The notes under the pieces: model-generated
Databases searched by the model: none
What the model was told of the DNA's origin: nothing
Seen by the model: only the letters and a program-made list of their open reading frames with translations
Program-made: the position numbers and the translations under genes
Shown: in pieces, positions 47,152-55,317 of the stretch
How positions within the stretch are numbered: position 1 is the first letter of the stretch
Layout of the letters: every line of letters begins with the position of its first letter
Assembly (NCBI RefSeq): GCF_900220975.1
Contig: NZ_OBQD01000001.1
Coordinates: forward strand, 124,001-188,000
Source of the DNA: Rhizobium subbaraonis
Lineage (GTDB): Bacteria > Pseudomonadota > Alphaproteobacteria > Rhizobiales > Rhizobiaceae
DNA length: 64,000 bases
Direction: 5' to 3'

Positions 47152-49200
47152 ATGACGCATTCGAAAGACCCGCTGCTGCAGCCTTACCAGTTGAGGCACC
47201 TGACGCTGAGAAACCGCATCATGTCGACCGCGCATGAGCCGGCCTATTCGGAAGACGGAATGCCGAAGGACCGCTATCGGCTCTACCATGTGGAAAAGGC
47301 GAAGGGCGGGATCGCGCTGACGATGACGGCGGGGTCGGCGCTGGTGTCGCAGGATTCTCCGCCCGCTTTCGGCAATCTCTACGCCTATTCCGACGAGATC
47401 GTGCCCTGGATGAAGAAGATCGCCGACGACTGTCACGAGCATGGCACGGCCGTGATGATTCAGTTGACTCATCTCGGCCGGCGCACCAGCTGGAACAAGG
47501 GTGACTGGCTGCCGGTTCTTTCCGCCTCCCCCCTGCGCGAGCCCGCCCACCGCGCCTTCCCGAAGGAAATCGAGGAGTGGGACATCGAGCGCATCGTCGG
47601 CGACTATGCCGCAGCCGCCCAGCGCATGCAGGCTGCCGGCCTCGACGGCATCGAGATCGAGGCCTATGGCCACCTCCTCGACAGCTTCTGGTCGCCGGCC
47701 ACCAACCGGCGCGAGGACGAGTATGGCGGTTCGCTTGAAAACCGCACCCGCTTCTCGAACATGGTCGTCGACGCCGTGCGCAAGGCGGTCGGTCCCGATT
47801 TTATCGTCGGCATCCGCATGGTCGCTGACGAGGCCTGGGATATCGGGCTTTCGAAGGAAGACGGGATCGAGATCGCGCAACAGCTGGTCGCCTCCGGCAA
47901 GGTCGATTTCCTCAACATCATCAGGGGGCATATCGATCATGATGCCCACCTGAACAACGTGATCCCCATTCAGGGCATGGCCGCGTCGCCCCATCTCGAT
48001 TTTGCAGGCGAGGTGCGTGCCGCCACCAAGTTTCCGGTCTTCCACGCCGCGCGCATTGCCGACGTCGCCACCGCCCGCCACGCGATCGCCGAAGGCAAGC
48101 TCGACATGGTCGGCATGACCCGCGCCCACATCGCCGATCCGCACATCGTCCGGAAGATCGAGCAGGGCCGCGAAGCGCAGATCAGGCCCTGCGTCGGTGC
48201 CACCTACTGCCTGGATCGCATCTACGAAGGCGGTGGCGCGCTCTGTATTCACAATGCGGCGACGGGCCGCGAGGCGATCGTCCCGCACGTCATTTCCAGG
48301 ACCACGGGGCCGGTCCGCAAGGCCATCGTGGTCGGCGCAGGCCCGGCGGGTCTGGAGGCGGCGCGCGTGCTGGCCGAACGCGGCCACGTCGTCGAGGTGC
48401 TGGAGGCGACGGGCCAGGCCGGCGGGCAGATCCTGCTTGCCGCCCGCAATCCGCGACGCAAGGAGATGATCGGCATCGTCGACTGGCGGCTTTCAGAGCT
48501 GGAACGCCTGGGCGTGCCGGTGCACTATAACGTCTTTGCCGATGGCGACGAGGTCCTGTCGCGCAATCCCGATCTGGTCGTCGTCGCGACCGGCGGCATC
48601 GCCCAGAATCCGGAACTGGAGGCCGGCGACGAGCTGGTGGTTTCCAGCTGGGACATCATCGCCGGGGCGGTCAAGCCGGACGGGCCGGTGCTTCTGTTCG
48701 ACGATGCCGGCTCGCACTCCGGCATGACGGCGGCCGAACTGATCGCCAATGCCGGCGTCGAGCTCGAAGTCGTTTCGCCGGAACGCTACTTCGCGCCGGA
48801 GATCGGCGGCATGAACCACGTTCCCTATGCCAAGGCCTTCGCCGAGAAGAATGTGCGTGTGACGATCAACACCCGCCTGAAGTCCGTCCGCCGCGACGGC
48901 AACGCGCTCGTCGCCACGCTCGGCTCCGACTACTCCGATACCGCCCGCACGGAGCGGCGCGTTGCCCAGGTGGTGGTCGAGCACGGCACGATGCCGATGG
49001 CCGATCTGTATCTGGAGTTGAAGCCGCTTTCGCGCAACTTGGGCGCGGTGGACTACAAGGCGCTGATCCGCAGGGAAAACCCGATCGAAACGCGCAATTC
49101 GGAGGGGACCTTCGATCTGCTGCGCATCGGCGATGCCGTTCACAGCCGGAATATTCACGCCGGGATCTACGACGCCCTGCGCTACGGTGTCCTCTTCTGA
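47152..49200 (+). CDS. TMADH/dienoyl-CoA-reductase-type flavoprotein, N-methylproline-demethylase-like
   Basis: A 682-residue two-part flavoenzyme. The FMN TIM barrel (about 1-375) shows LTLRNRIMSTAHEP, IQLTHLGRR, and YGHLLDSFWSPATNRRED. The Fe-S region reads RPCVGATYCLDRIYEGG then ALC. The FAD/NAD half (about 385-680) has AIVVGAGPAGLEAARVLAERG. It most resembles trimethylamine dehydrogenase and the enzymes annotated as N-methylproline demethylase in rhizobia, which oxidatively remove an N-methyl group. In the Fe-S motif the second Cys of CxxCxxC is Ala. Together with the upstream methyltransferase, a stepwise demethylation of a betaine-like compound is likely. Confidence 0.87.
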   Translation: MTHSKDPLLQPYQLRHLTLRNRIMSTAHEPAYSEDGMPKDRYRLYHVEKAKGGIALTMTAGSALVSQDSPPAFGNLYAYSDEIVPWMKKIADDCHEHGTAVMIQLTHLGRRTSWNKGDWLPVLSASPLREPAHRAFPKEIEEWDIERIVGDYAAAAQRMQAAGLDGIEIEAYGHLLDSFWSPATNRREDEYGGSLENRTRFSNMVVDAVRKAVGPDFIVGIRMVADEAWDIGLSKEDGIEIAQQLVASGKVDFLNIIRGHIDHDAHLNNVIPIQGMAASPHLDFAGEVRAATKFPVFHAARIADVATARHAIAEGKLDMVGMTRAHIADPHIVRKIEQGREAQIRPCVGATYCLDRIYEGGGALCIHNAATGREAIVPHVISRTTGPVRKAIVVGAGPAGLEAARVLAERGHVVEVLEATGQAGGQILLAARNPRRKEMIGIVDWRLSELERLGVPVHYNVFADGDEVLSRNPDLVVVATGGIAQNPELEAGDELVVSSWDIIAGAVKPDGPVLLFDDAGSHSGMTAAELIANAGVELEVVSPERYFAPEIGGMNHVPYAKAFAEKNVRVTINTRLKSVRRDGNALVATLGSDYSDTARTERRVAQVVVEHGTMPMADLYLELKPLSRNLGAVDYKALIRRENPIETRNSEGTFDLLRIGDAVHSRNIHAGIYDALRYGVLF

Positions 49201-49218
49201 CCAACAGGCTTGGATGAG

Positions 49219-49250
49219 AAAAGCCCGGCAGCGCTTTCGCGCCACCGGGC
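49219..49250 (-). terminator. Terminator of the PRC-barrel gene
   Basis: On the minus strand: GCCCGG ... CCGGGC with an inner GCGC/GCGC-type stem, followed by TTTTCTC. It lies in the 72-base gap between convergent genes and is directed against read-through from the minus strand. Confidence 0.7.
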
Positions 49251-49272
49251 CACTTCGGCTCCGATCAACCGC

Positions 49273-49902
49273 TTAGTTGGCGGGTTCCGTTGCCGGAGCG
49301 GGGGCTGCCGGGGCCGTGGTCGACGAAGTCGTCGAGGTGTCGACCTTCTCGCTTTCGGCGACCTTCTGCGACAGCGTCTTGAATTCCGGTGCGGCCTGCA
49401 GGCTTTCCGAGGTCTCGGTCGTGGTCAGCTTGACGTCGTCGCTGTCCGGGGTCCGGCTGACCGCGATGTTATTGAACGGAACGGCAACCCACTTTTCGCC
49501 GATGCCGAGGAAGCCGCCAACACCGATCACGGCTGCGGCAACGCCGCCATCTTTCTCCATGATCAGGTCGTTGATCGTGCCGATGCTTTCATCGGCGGAA
49601 TTGTAGACCGACTGGCCGATATAGGTGTTGGCGCTGATCTGGTCGGTTGCCTGCTCGGTCAGATAGGTGTCAGTCGTTGCTGCGGTATTCACGGCCGGGT
49701 CGGTGGACGGGGTGGTGGTCTGGGCATTATCCATGCCGTCCATCGGCTTCATCTGGTCCGCGCCCGTTGCCGGCGCTGCGGGGTCGGTCATCGACGGAGC
49801 GGTCTGCGGCTGCGTCGTTTCCTGCGCATAGGCTGCGGGAGCAATGGCGGCGCCGAGGAAAATGGCACCAGCGGCTACGGAATTGAGAAGCTTGTTGGTC
49901 AT
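49273..49902 (-). CDS. Exported PRC-barrel domain protein
   Basis: A 209-residue protein with a signal peptide (NKLLNSVAAGAIFLGAAIAP, cleavage near AYAQ). A long Thr/Ala/Pro/Asp-rich disordered segment (about 25-85) precedes a PRC-barrel (about 90-165: YIGQSVYNSADESIGTINDL, GVGGFLGIGEKWVAVPF). The tail is again Ser/Thr/Pro-rich. It is presumably periplasmic. PRC-barrel proteins of this exported type are abundant in rhizobia and often stress-induced; the exact role is unknown. Confidence 0.85.
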   Translation of the reverse strand: MTNKLLNSVAAGAIFLGAAIAPAAYAQETTQPQTAPSMTDPAAPATGADQMKPMDGMDNAQTTTPSTDPAVNTAATTDTYLTEQATDQISANTYIGQSVYNSADESIGTINDLIMEKDGGVAAAVIGVGGFLGIGEKWVAVPFNNIAVSRTPDSDDVKLTTTETSESLQAAPEFKTLSQKVAESEKVDTSTTSSTTAPAAPAPATEPAN

Positions 49903-50050
49903 GTCGAACCTGCCTTTCTTTGCTTTGCGTAAAGGAGCGGCGGATCCTGTTTCTGGCTGTCCGTCCGCACCGGCTGATGCTTAAAGAACTCGTGCAATCC
50001 GGAATGGTTCCGCAAAAAAAATCACGCGGCAGGAGAGGTGATTTTCGAAC

Positions 50051-50081
50051 AAAAACAGCCCCGGACGACAATCCGGGGCTG
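50051..50081 (-). terminator. Terminator of the dgo-type operon
   Basis: On the minus strand: CAGCCCCGGA, six-base loop, TCCGGGGCTG, then TTTTTG. Perfect 10-bp stem with U-tract, 28 bases past the lactonase stop. Confidence 0.9.
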
Positions 50082-50108
50082 CAATGTGGCTTTGTATTCA
50101 AGTCGATA

Positions 50109-50993
50109 CTACAGGCGGAACGCCGGTTCGAACCGGCCCCTGACGGTGATGCCGAGATCCAGCGTTCGTCCCGCATGCGGATCGGCGGCACGCGCGGCAT
50201 CGTCGAGATCCTGATGGGCGGAGGTGACCAGCAGGCGTTCGGCCCTGGCGCCGATGAAGGCGGGGCAGCTCGGCTGCGTCATCGGGACGGCGTAGCGGGC
50301 AACCTTCCTGCCGTCCGCACGATAGACCTCCACGGCGCCTGCTCCCCAGCGTGCGTTCCAGATCAGCCCGTCCGCATCGCAGACCGATCCGTCGATGCCG
50401 CCGGGCGCATTCGTCTCGTCGCAGAGAATCACCGGCTCGCCGGTCGGAAGCCCGGTCGCCGGATCGACGGCAACGCGCATGAGGTGGTTGACGTCGCTGT
50501 CGGCGAAGTAGGCCGTCGCCCCGTCGGGAGAAAAGCAGATGCCGTTTGGGATGCTCACATTGGCAAAGAGGCGGGTCACGGTCGTGCCGGCCACATGATA
50601 GATCGCGCCCGCGCCCTTCTCAGCCGAACGCCCCATCGTGCCGATCCACAGCGAACCGCTCTGGTGGATGCGGCCGTCGTTGGAGCGGTTCGCCGGGTTG
50701 TCTTCAAGCACGCACAGAAGCTGCAGCCTTCCGCTGGCCACATCCCGCACGAACAGGCCCTCGTCCGATACGATCAACTGGCGGTCGGGATCGATGACGG
50801 CGAAGACGCTGCCCATGAAGGGCAGGTCGTGCACGCGCTTTGTCGCCGAGCCGAGATGCAGTTCGTGCAGCTTCCGGCCCTTGATGTCGAACCACCACGC
50901 GGTATCGGTCGCAGGATCGTAGCTCGGTCCTTCGCCCAGCTCGCTGTTGACCCGGCAGAGAAAGCTGCCGTTGAAAGGCTGCGCTTCGCTCAT
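50109..50993 (-). CDS. SMP-30/gluconolactonase family lactonase
   Basis: A 294-residue six-bladed propeller lactonase. Metal-site Glu lies in LGEGPSYDPATDTAWWFD; further blades show NGICFSPDG, LWIGTMGRS and GGIDGSVCDADGLIWNARW. Its ATG overlaps the stop of the aldolase gene (ATGA). In this operon it should open a sugar 1,5- or 1,4-lactone, probably D-galactonolactone, to the aldonic acid. L-arabinono- or glucono-lactone are alternatives. Confidence 0.9.
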   Translation of the reverse strand: MSEAQPFNGSFLCRVNSELGEGPSYDPATDTAWWFDIKGRKLHELHLGSATKRVHDLPFMGSVFAVIDPDRQLIVSDEGLFVRDVASGRLQLLCVLEDNPANRSNDGRIHQSGSLWIGTMGRSAEKGAGAIYHVAGTTVTRLFANVSIPNGICFSPDGATAYFADSDVNHLMRVAVDPATGLPTGEPVILCDETNAPGGIDGSVCDADGLIWNARWGAGAVEVYRADGRKVARYAVPMTQPSCPAFIGARAERLLVTSAHQDLDDAARAADPHAGRTLDLGITVRGRFEPAFRL

Positions 50994-51628
50994 GCGGCAC
51001 CCCTGTAGACCCTGTCATAGGCTTCGAGGGTGATGCGGGCGCGGGCGGCGACGTCGGCGGCTGTCATGCCCGGCTTGTAGAGGCTGGATCCGAGGCCGAA
51101 GCTGTTGACGCCGATCTTCGCATAGTCGGCGAAGTTGGTCTCCGACACGCCGCCGACGGCGGCGATGATGAGTTCCGGCGGCAGGACGGCGCGGATCGCC
51201 TGGATGCCCGACGGACCGAGCACGCTAGCCGGGAAGAACTTGAGCCCGGTGGCGCCGGCGCGCGCGGCGGCCAGCGCCTCGGTCGGCGTGAAGACGCCCG
51301 GCATCGTCACCATGCCCTTCGCCGCTGCAAGCGAGATGACGTCCGGCTCGACGTTGGGGCTGACCATCAGACGGCCTCCAGCGGCTTCGAGCGCGTTCAC
51401 CTGCTCCGTCGAAAGCACCGTTCCCGCACCGATCAGGCAGCCGGCCGGCGCCATCTTCGCGGCGATCTCGATCGAGCGGAACGGGTCGGGGGAGTTCAGC
51501 GGGATCTCGATCGCGGTGAAGCCTTCCTCGATCAGGGCGCCGACGACGCCCTCGGTCTCGGCGGGCTTCAGGCCGCGCAGGATCGCGATCAGCGGATATT
51601 TCATCTTGGGAAAGGGGATGCGGGTCAT
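50990..51628 (-). CDS. dgoA: 2-dehydro-3-deoxy-6-phosphogalactonate aldolase
   Basis: A 212-residue class I KDPG/KDPGal aldolase. It shows YPLIAILRGLKPAETEGV, LIGAGTVL, MVSPNVEPDV and the Schiff-base Lys in GLKFFPASVLG. It splits 6-phospho-KDGal to pyruvate and glyceraldehyde-3-phosphate. The pairing with a DgoK-type kinase makes the galactonate pathway more likely than gluconate. The ATG at 51628 has GAAGG upstream; the longer open frame runs into the kinase gene. Confidence 0.93.
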   Translation of the reverse strand: MTRIPFPKMKYPLIAILRGLKPAETEGVVGALIEEGFTAIEIPLNSPDPFRSIEIAAKMAPAGCLIGAGTVLSTEQVNALEAAGGRLMVSPNVEPDVISLAAAKGMVTMPGVFTPTEALAAARAGATGLKFFPASVLGPSGIQAIRAVLPPELIIAAVGGVSETNFADYAKIGVNSFGLGSSLYKPGMTAADVAARARITLEAYDRVYRGAA

Positions 51629-51662
51629 GGGGCTGCCTTCTGTTGGGGCATATGTGAGATCT

Positions 51663-52577
51663 TCAGCCGGGCCAGATGGTCCGGGCGGCGACGGCGAGGC
51701 CGGCACGCACAGCGGTATCGGCATCGATGACGACGGGTTCGACGCCGGCGGTATCCAGTGCGCTTTCATAAAGCGCGCCGAGTGCGCCCGACGCAACGAG
51801 CGTGACGGGTGTGCCGGGGGGCGCCTCGTCCAGAGCGCCGGCGATCTCCAGTCCGATCAGGATGCCGGACAGGCGCGCCTTCGCATCGGTCGCCGCAATG
51901 CCGTGCAACAGCATCCCGGAGCGCACCCCGAAGAGCAGATTGGTCGCAAGCGCAGGATTGCGGATGGCGTCGGTCACCGCTTGACGGAAGGCGGCGTTCG
52001 TCCCGTCGAAAGCTTGCGCATCGGCGATGGAATGGCTGAGGATCGTATGCCTGCCGATCGCGTGGAACAGTTCGCCGGTCATGTAGGTCGAAAAGCGCGT
52101 GACGGAGCCGTCCGCGACCTCCACCCATTTGCTGTGCGTGCCCGGCATGCAGACCAGCGCCTTGCCCGTAAGGCCGTCGACGGCGCCCAGAAGCTGCGTT
52201 TCCTCTCCGCGCATGACGTCGGGATGGGCCGCATCGCGTCTGGCGAGACCCGGAAGGATGCGGATGTCGGCAGTCGCATCCGGCACCTTGACGGCGGCCG
52301 AGGGGATCGCGGAGAGCGGGCTCGGAACGTCGAGATAGCCGGCCTCGACCCAGCCCTGCTTGGCGCCGGCCATGCCGCAGACGATGACCGGCAGGCCGGA
52401 AGGGGCGGAAACGGCCTCGAGGTGGCTTGCAAGCACGCTTGCAAAGCCAGTCGTTGCAGCCGTGGTCATGCCTTCGCCGCTGCGCCGCTCCCCAAGGACG
52501 CTGCCGTCGTCGCCGACAAGCCAGAGCCGGAAACTTGTCGTGCCCCAGTCGATAGCGACATAGGCTGGCCTTGCCAT
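51663..52577 (-). CDS. dgoK: 2-dehydro-3-deoxygalactonokinase
   Basis: A 304-residue sugar-acid kinase with the family start VAIDWGTTSFRLWLVGDDG, plus CGMAGAKQGWVEAGY and CMPGTHSKWVEV. It phosphorylates KDGal at position 6. The ATG overlaps the last base of the dehydrogenase stop (TGATG), so the two are translationally coupled. Confidence 0.93.
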   Translation of the reverse strand: MARPAYVAIDWGTTSFRLWLVGDDGSVLGERRSGEGMTTAATTGFASVLASHLEAVSAPSGLPVIVCGMAGAKQGWVEAGYLDVPSPLSAIPSAAVKVPDATADIRILPGLARRDAAHPDVMRGEETQLLGAVDGLTGKALVCMPGTHSKWVEVADGSVTRFSTYMTGELFHAIGRHTILSHSIADAQAFDGTNAAFRQAVTDAIRNPALATNLLFGVRSGMLLHGIAATDAKARLSGILIGLEIAGALDEAPPGTPVTLVASGALGALYESALDTAGVEPVVIDADTAVRAGLAVAARTIWPG

Positions 52578-53347
52578 CAGAGAACTCCTCCGTCGATGAT
52601 CATGGATTGTGCCGTCATGCCGCGCGATGCGTCCGACGCCAGGAAAAGGCAGGGTCCGACGATGTCTTCGGGCATCAGCGCCCGCTTCAGGCACTGCTTC
52701 GCTGTCATCGCCTCTATCGCCGTCTCGTCGAGCCAGAGGCTGGTCTGACGCTCGGTCAGTACCATGCCGGGCAGGACCGCGTTGACGCGGATATTGTCGG
52801 GGCCGAGCCTGCCGGCGAGCGACTTCGTCATGCCGACGATGCCGGCCTTGGCGGTGGCATAGGCCGGAAATTCTCCCATGTTCAGCTTGAAGGCGATCGA
52901 GGAGAAATTGATGATCGAGCCGCCGCCGGCGTCGCGCATCGACTGCGCCACCGACTGGACTGCGAAGAAATGATGGCGCAAGTTGACCGCCTGGCTTTCG
53001 TCCCAGTAGTCGGGCGTCACCCCCGAAAGGTCGTGCCGGTCGTCGCGCGCGGCATTGTTGACCAGCACGCGGATCGGCCCGATCGCCTTGATTGCAAGGG
53101 CGATCGTCGCCTGGTAGGCCTCGATGTCGCGCACGTCGGCCTTGAGGTAGATGGGCTTGTGCGCCACCCCTTCGGACAGCCGCTGCACGAGCGCATCGCT
53201 CGGCCCGTCTGCGATGTCGACGAAGACGACGCGCGCTCCCTGATGGGAAAAGGCCTCGACCAGTGCCGCGCCGATTCCCGACCCGCCGCCGGAAATCAGA
53301 ACACCCCGATCCCTCAGGTCCGGATAGGACGCAACGCTCACGGACAT
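52577..53347 (-). CDS. Short-chain dehydrogenase, probable sugar 1-dehydrogenase
   Basis: A 256-residue classical SDR. The NAD-binding motif is VLISGGGSGIGAALVEAF, the cofactor-specificity Asp is in VVFVDIAD, then NNAARDDRH, catalytic Ser in NFSSIAF and YATAKAG (YxxxK). It is the first gene of the dgo-type operon and most likely oxidises D-galactose (or L-fucose/L-arabinose) to its lactone. Asp after the second strand favours NAD. Confidence 0.88.
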   Translation of the reverse strand: MSVSVASYPDLRDRGVLISGGGSGIGAALVEAFSHQGARVVFVDIADGPSDALVQRLSEGVAHKPIYLKADVRDIEAYQATIALAIKAIGPIRVLVNNAARDDRHDLSGVTPDYWDESQAVNLRHHFFAVQSVAQSMRDAGGGSIINFSSIAFKLNMGEFPAYATAKAGIVGMTKSLAGRLGPDNIRVNAVLPGMVLTERQTSLWLDETAIEAMTAKQCLKRALMPEDIVGPCLFLASDASRGMTAQSMIIDGGVL

Positions 53348-53379
53348 GAAGCCCTCCCATCGGCTTGTGTTGCCATTTT

Positions 53380-53414
53380 TTCCAATATGTGGAACATAAT
53401 TTGATTATGTGGAA
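53380..53414. promoter_or_regulatory. Operator between the dgo-type operon and its IclR regulator
   Basis: A palindrome TTCCA-ATATG-TGGAA (53380-53394) and a second TATGTGGAA half-site (53406-53414) in direct repeat exactly 20 bp from the first TATGTGGAA (53386-53394). This places two sites on the same helix face in an 81-base divergent gap, as expected for an IclR repressor/autoregulator site. Confidence 0.7.
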
Positions 53415-53428
53415 TTATCGGCAGGCGC

Positions 53429-54259
53429 ATGGTCTTGTCAAGCAAAGGAGCGGCGGAGGCGATGGAGGAACGGGACGGCATCGGGGCCTCCAACTCGAAC
53501 ACCGGCACGCTCGGCAAGGCAGTCGCGGTGCTGGAGCTCGTTGCGATGGCCGAACGGCCGATGCGCTTCACCGATATCTTCGGGCGCGCGGGACAGCCTC
53601 GCGGCACGCTCCACCGGCAGCTCAGCCATCTGGTCGAGGAGGGGTTGCTGGAGCTCAACGCCGACCACTGCTATGAGCCGGGCCTGCGCCTGCTCAAGCT
53701 GGCATCCCGGACCTGGATGCGCAGTGACCTGCGCCGTTTCGCCGCTCCCCATCTCCAGGCCCTGCATGAACTGACGGGGGAGACCGTCCATCTGGGCATT
53801 CTGAAGGGTGCCGAGATCATCTATCTCGACAAGGTCGAAAGCCGCCAAGCCGTTCGCATGGCCTCGCAGATCGGTCGCGCCTCGCCGGCCTATTGCACCG
53901 GGATCGGCAAGGCGGCACTTGCGGCACTGCCGGCCGACATGCTCGGACCGCTGCTCGATGGCGCGGAGCTGCGGCGCTTCACTCCTCAGACGATCACCGA
54001 CAGGGACGCCCTCGAGGCGGAGCTTGCGGCGATCCGCAGTGCCGGCCATGCCTTCGACCGCGAGGAGCACGAGGCGGGGATTTGCTGCGTCGCCGCACCG
54101 ATCGTCGATGCCGGGCATTCCCTTGTCGGCGGCATATCGGTGACGGGGCCTGCCTACCGCGTCGGCAGCGCACTGGCGGACTGGGCCCCGCAGGTGCGGC
54201 GTGCCGCGCAGTCCGTCACCGACGAGCTGGCAGCGCGGCTCGGACCCGGCGGCACCTGA
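53429..54259 (+). CDS. IclR-family transcriptional regulator
   Basis: A 276-residue regulator. The N-terminal winged HTH (about 27-85: LGKAVAVLELVAMAERPMRF and RGTLHRQLSHLVEEGLLE) is followed by an effector domain (about 100-270: GRASPAYCTGIGKAALAALP, AGICCVAAPIVD). The start is ambiguous: 53429 gives 276 residues, 53462 gives 265 with GGAGG rather too close. It is divergent from the sugar-oxidation operon and should control it, with a lactone or aldonate as inducer (inferred). Confidence 0.9.
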   Translation: MVLSSKGAAEAMEERDGIGASNSNTGTLGKAVAVLELVAMAERPMRFTDIFGRAGQPRGTLHRQLSHLVEEGLLELNADHCYEPGLRLLKLASRTWMRSDLRRFAAPHLQALHELTGETVHLGILKGAEIIYLDKVESRQAVRMASQIGRASPAYCTGIGKAALAALPADMLGPLLDGAELRRFTPQTITDRDALEAELAAIRSAGHAFDREEHEAGICCVAAPIVDAGHSLVGGISVTGPAYRVGSALADWAPQVRRAAQSVTDELAARLGPGGT

Positions 54260-54512
54260 TCGTTGCAATTCGATACACCCGCCAGGATTGTTCCGTGCAA
54301 CCATTTTACCGTAAATTAGAAAATGACGCTGGACGGAGGCGAAGGGCACCGTTAGCTTCCGATTCAAGTGAACATTTCTGGGTGCTTCGGTCTTGTAGAG
54401 TTGTGCGAGTGGCGTCCCGTGGAGCATAGTCTCGGAAAATAGGTTCAGGGTGTCAGTTGCTTCTGCCGTGCATGGACTGCGCGCGCCGTCGTTCGCTTCG
54501 GAAAGAAACGGA
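54260..54512. other. Intergenic leader before the LuxR pair
   Basis: About 250 bases with lower GC and no credible gene. An AT-rich segment (CATTTTACCGTAAATTAGAAAA, around 54301-54322) may hold the promoter of the LuxR genes; boxes cannot be fixed. A GTG at 54450 would extend the first LuxR by 21 residues. Confidence 0.4.
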
Positions 54513-55250
54513 ATGAGTGAACAGTTTCTCGCGATCGCACCAAAGACGCCTCCGCGCTGGGCGCGGCGGTTTGCCGAGGTGGAGCGCGAGGACGATGTGG
54601 CGATGCTGCTGCGCGATCTGACCGCCGACTATGGTCTCATCGGCTATCTGCTCATCAACCTTCCCCCATCCGCCTCGACCGAAATCGCGCCGTTCGTGCT
54701 GATGACGAACTGGCCCGTCGAGATGCTGGAAGGCTACGACCGGGAGGGGCTCGTCCACGGCAGCCCCGTCATCGGGCGCCTGCGTATCAGCACGATCCCG
54801 TTCTGCTACGACGCGGTCGCGATCAACTCGGTCCGTCTGGACGGGAAATCCCAGGTCGCCAATTCTCTCTTCGGACGATTCGGCCTGCCGCGTGGTGCCT
54901 ATTTCCCGGCCCATAATCCGCTCGGGCAGCGGGGCGCGCTGGCGTTCGGGGGAGAGCGCCCGGCCTTGACACATCTGGAAATGGCCGAACTGAACGCCAT
55001 TGCCAACCTCGCTTTCACCACGGTTCTCGATTGCAGGCTCGATGGACGCCGGCCGATCGCGCTTTCCCAGCGCGAAATCGAATGCCTGTCCTGGGTATCG
55101 GCCGGCAAGACCAGCGTGGAGATATCCGGCATCCTCGGGCTGTCCGAGTATACCGTGAACCACTACCTCAACCGGGCGACGCGCAAGCTCGATGCCGTCA
55201 ATCGCGTGCAGGCGGTCGCCAAGGCGATGCGTGCCGGCATCCTGCAATGA
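54513..55250 (+). CDS. LuxR-type regulator, first of a tandem pair
   Basis: About 245 residues. The N-terminal part (about 20-165) resembles an autoinducer-binding domain, yet the segment that normally reads DPV is HGSPV, and the W/Y spacing of acyl-homoserine-lactone receptors is not kept. The C-terminal LuxR HTH is complete (LSQREIECLSWVSAGKTSVE, LGLSEYTVNHYLNRATRKL). So it is probably a LuxR solo answering a non-AHL ligand or protein partner. Its paralogue follows after 67 bases. Confidence 0.85.
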   Translation: MSEQFLAIAPKTPPRWARRFAEVEREDDVAMLLRDLTADYGLIGYLLINLPPSASTEIAPFVLMTNWPVEMLEGYDREGLVHGSPVIGRLRISTIPFCYDAVAINSVRLDGKSQVANSLFGRFGLPRGAYFPAHNPLGQRGALAFGGERPALTHLEMAELNAIANLAFTTVLDCRLDGRRPIALSQREIECLSWVSAGKTSVEISGILGLSEYTVNHYLNRATRKLDAVNRVQAVAKAMRAGILQ

Positions 55251-55317
55251 CGATGCAGGCGGCGCACGGGACGGGAAATGAAATGCAGGACAGCCTGCGC
55301 AAGAACGGAGCGCATGA

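Noticed and set aside
50126..50140. GGTTCGAACCGGC, similar to a tRNA T-arm
   Set aside because: It lies in the coding sequence of the lactonase and no acceptor or anticodon stem can be formed around it.
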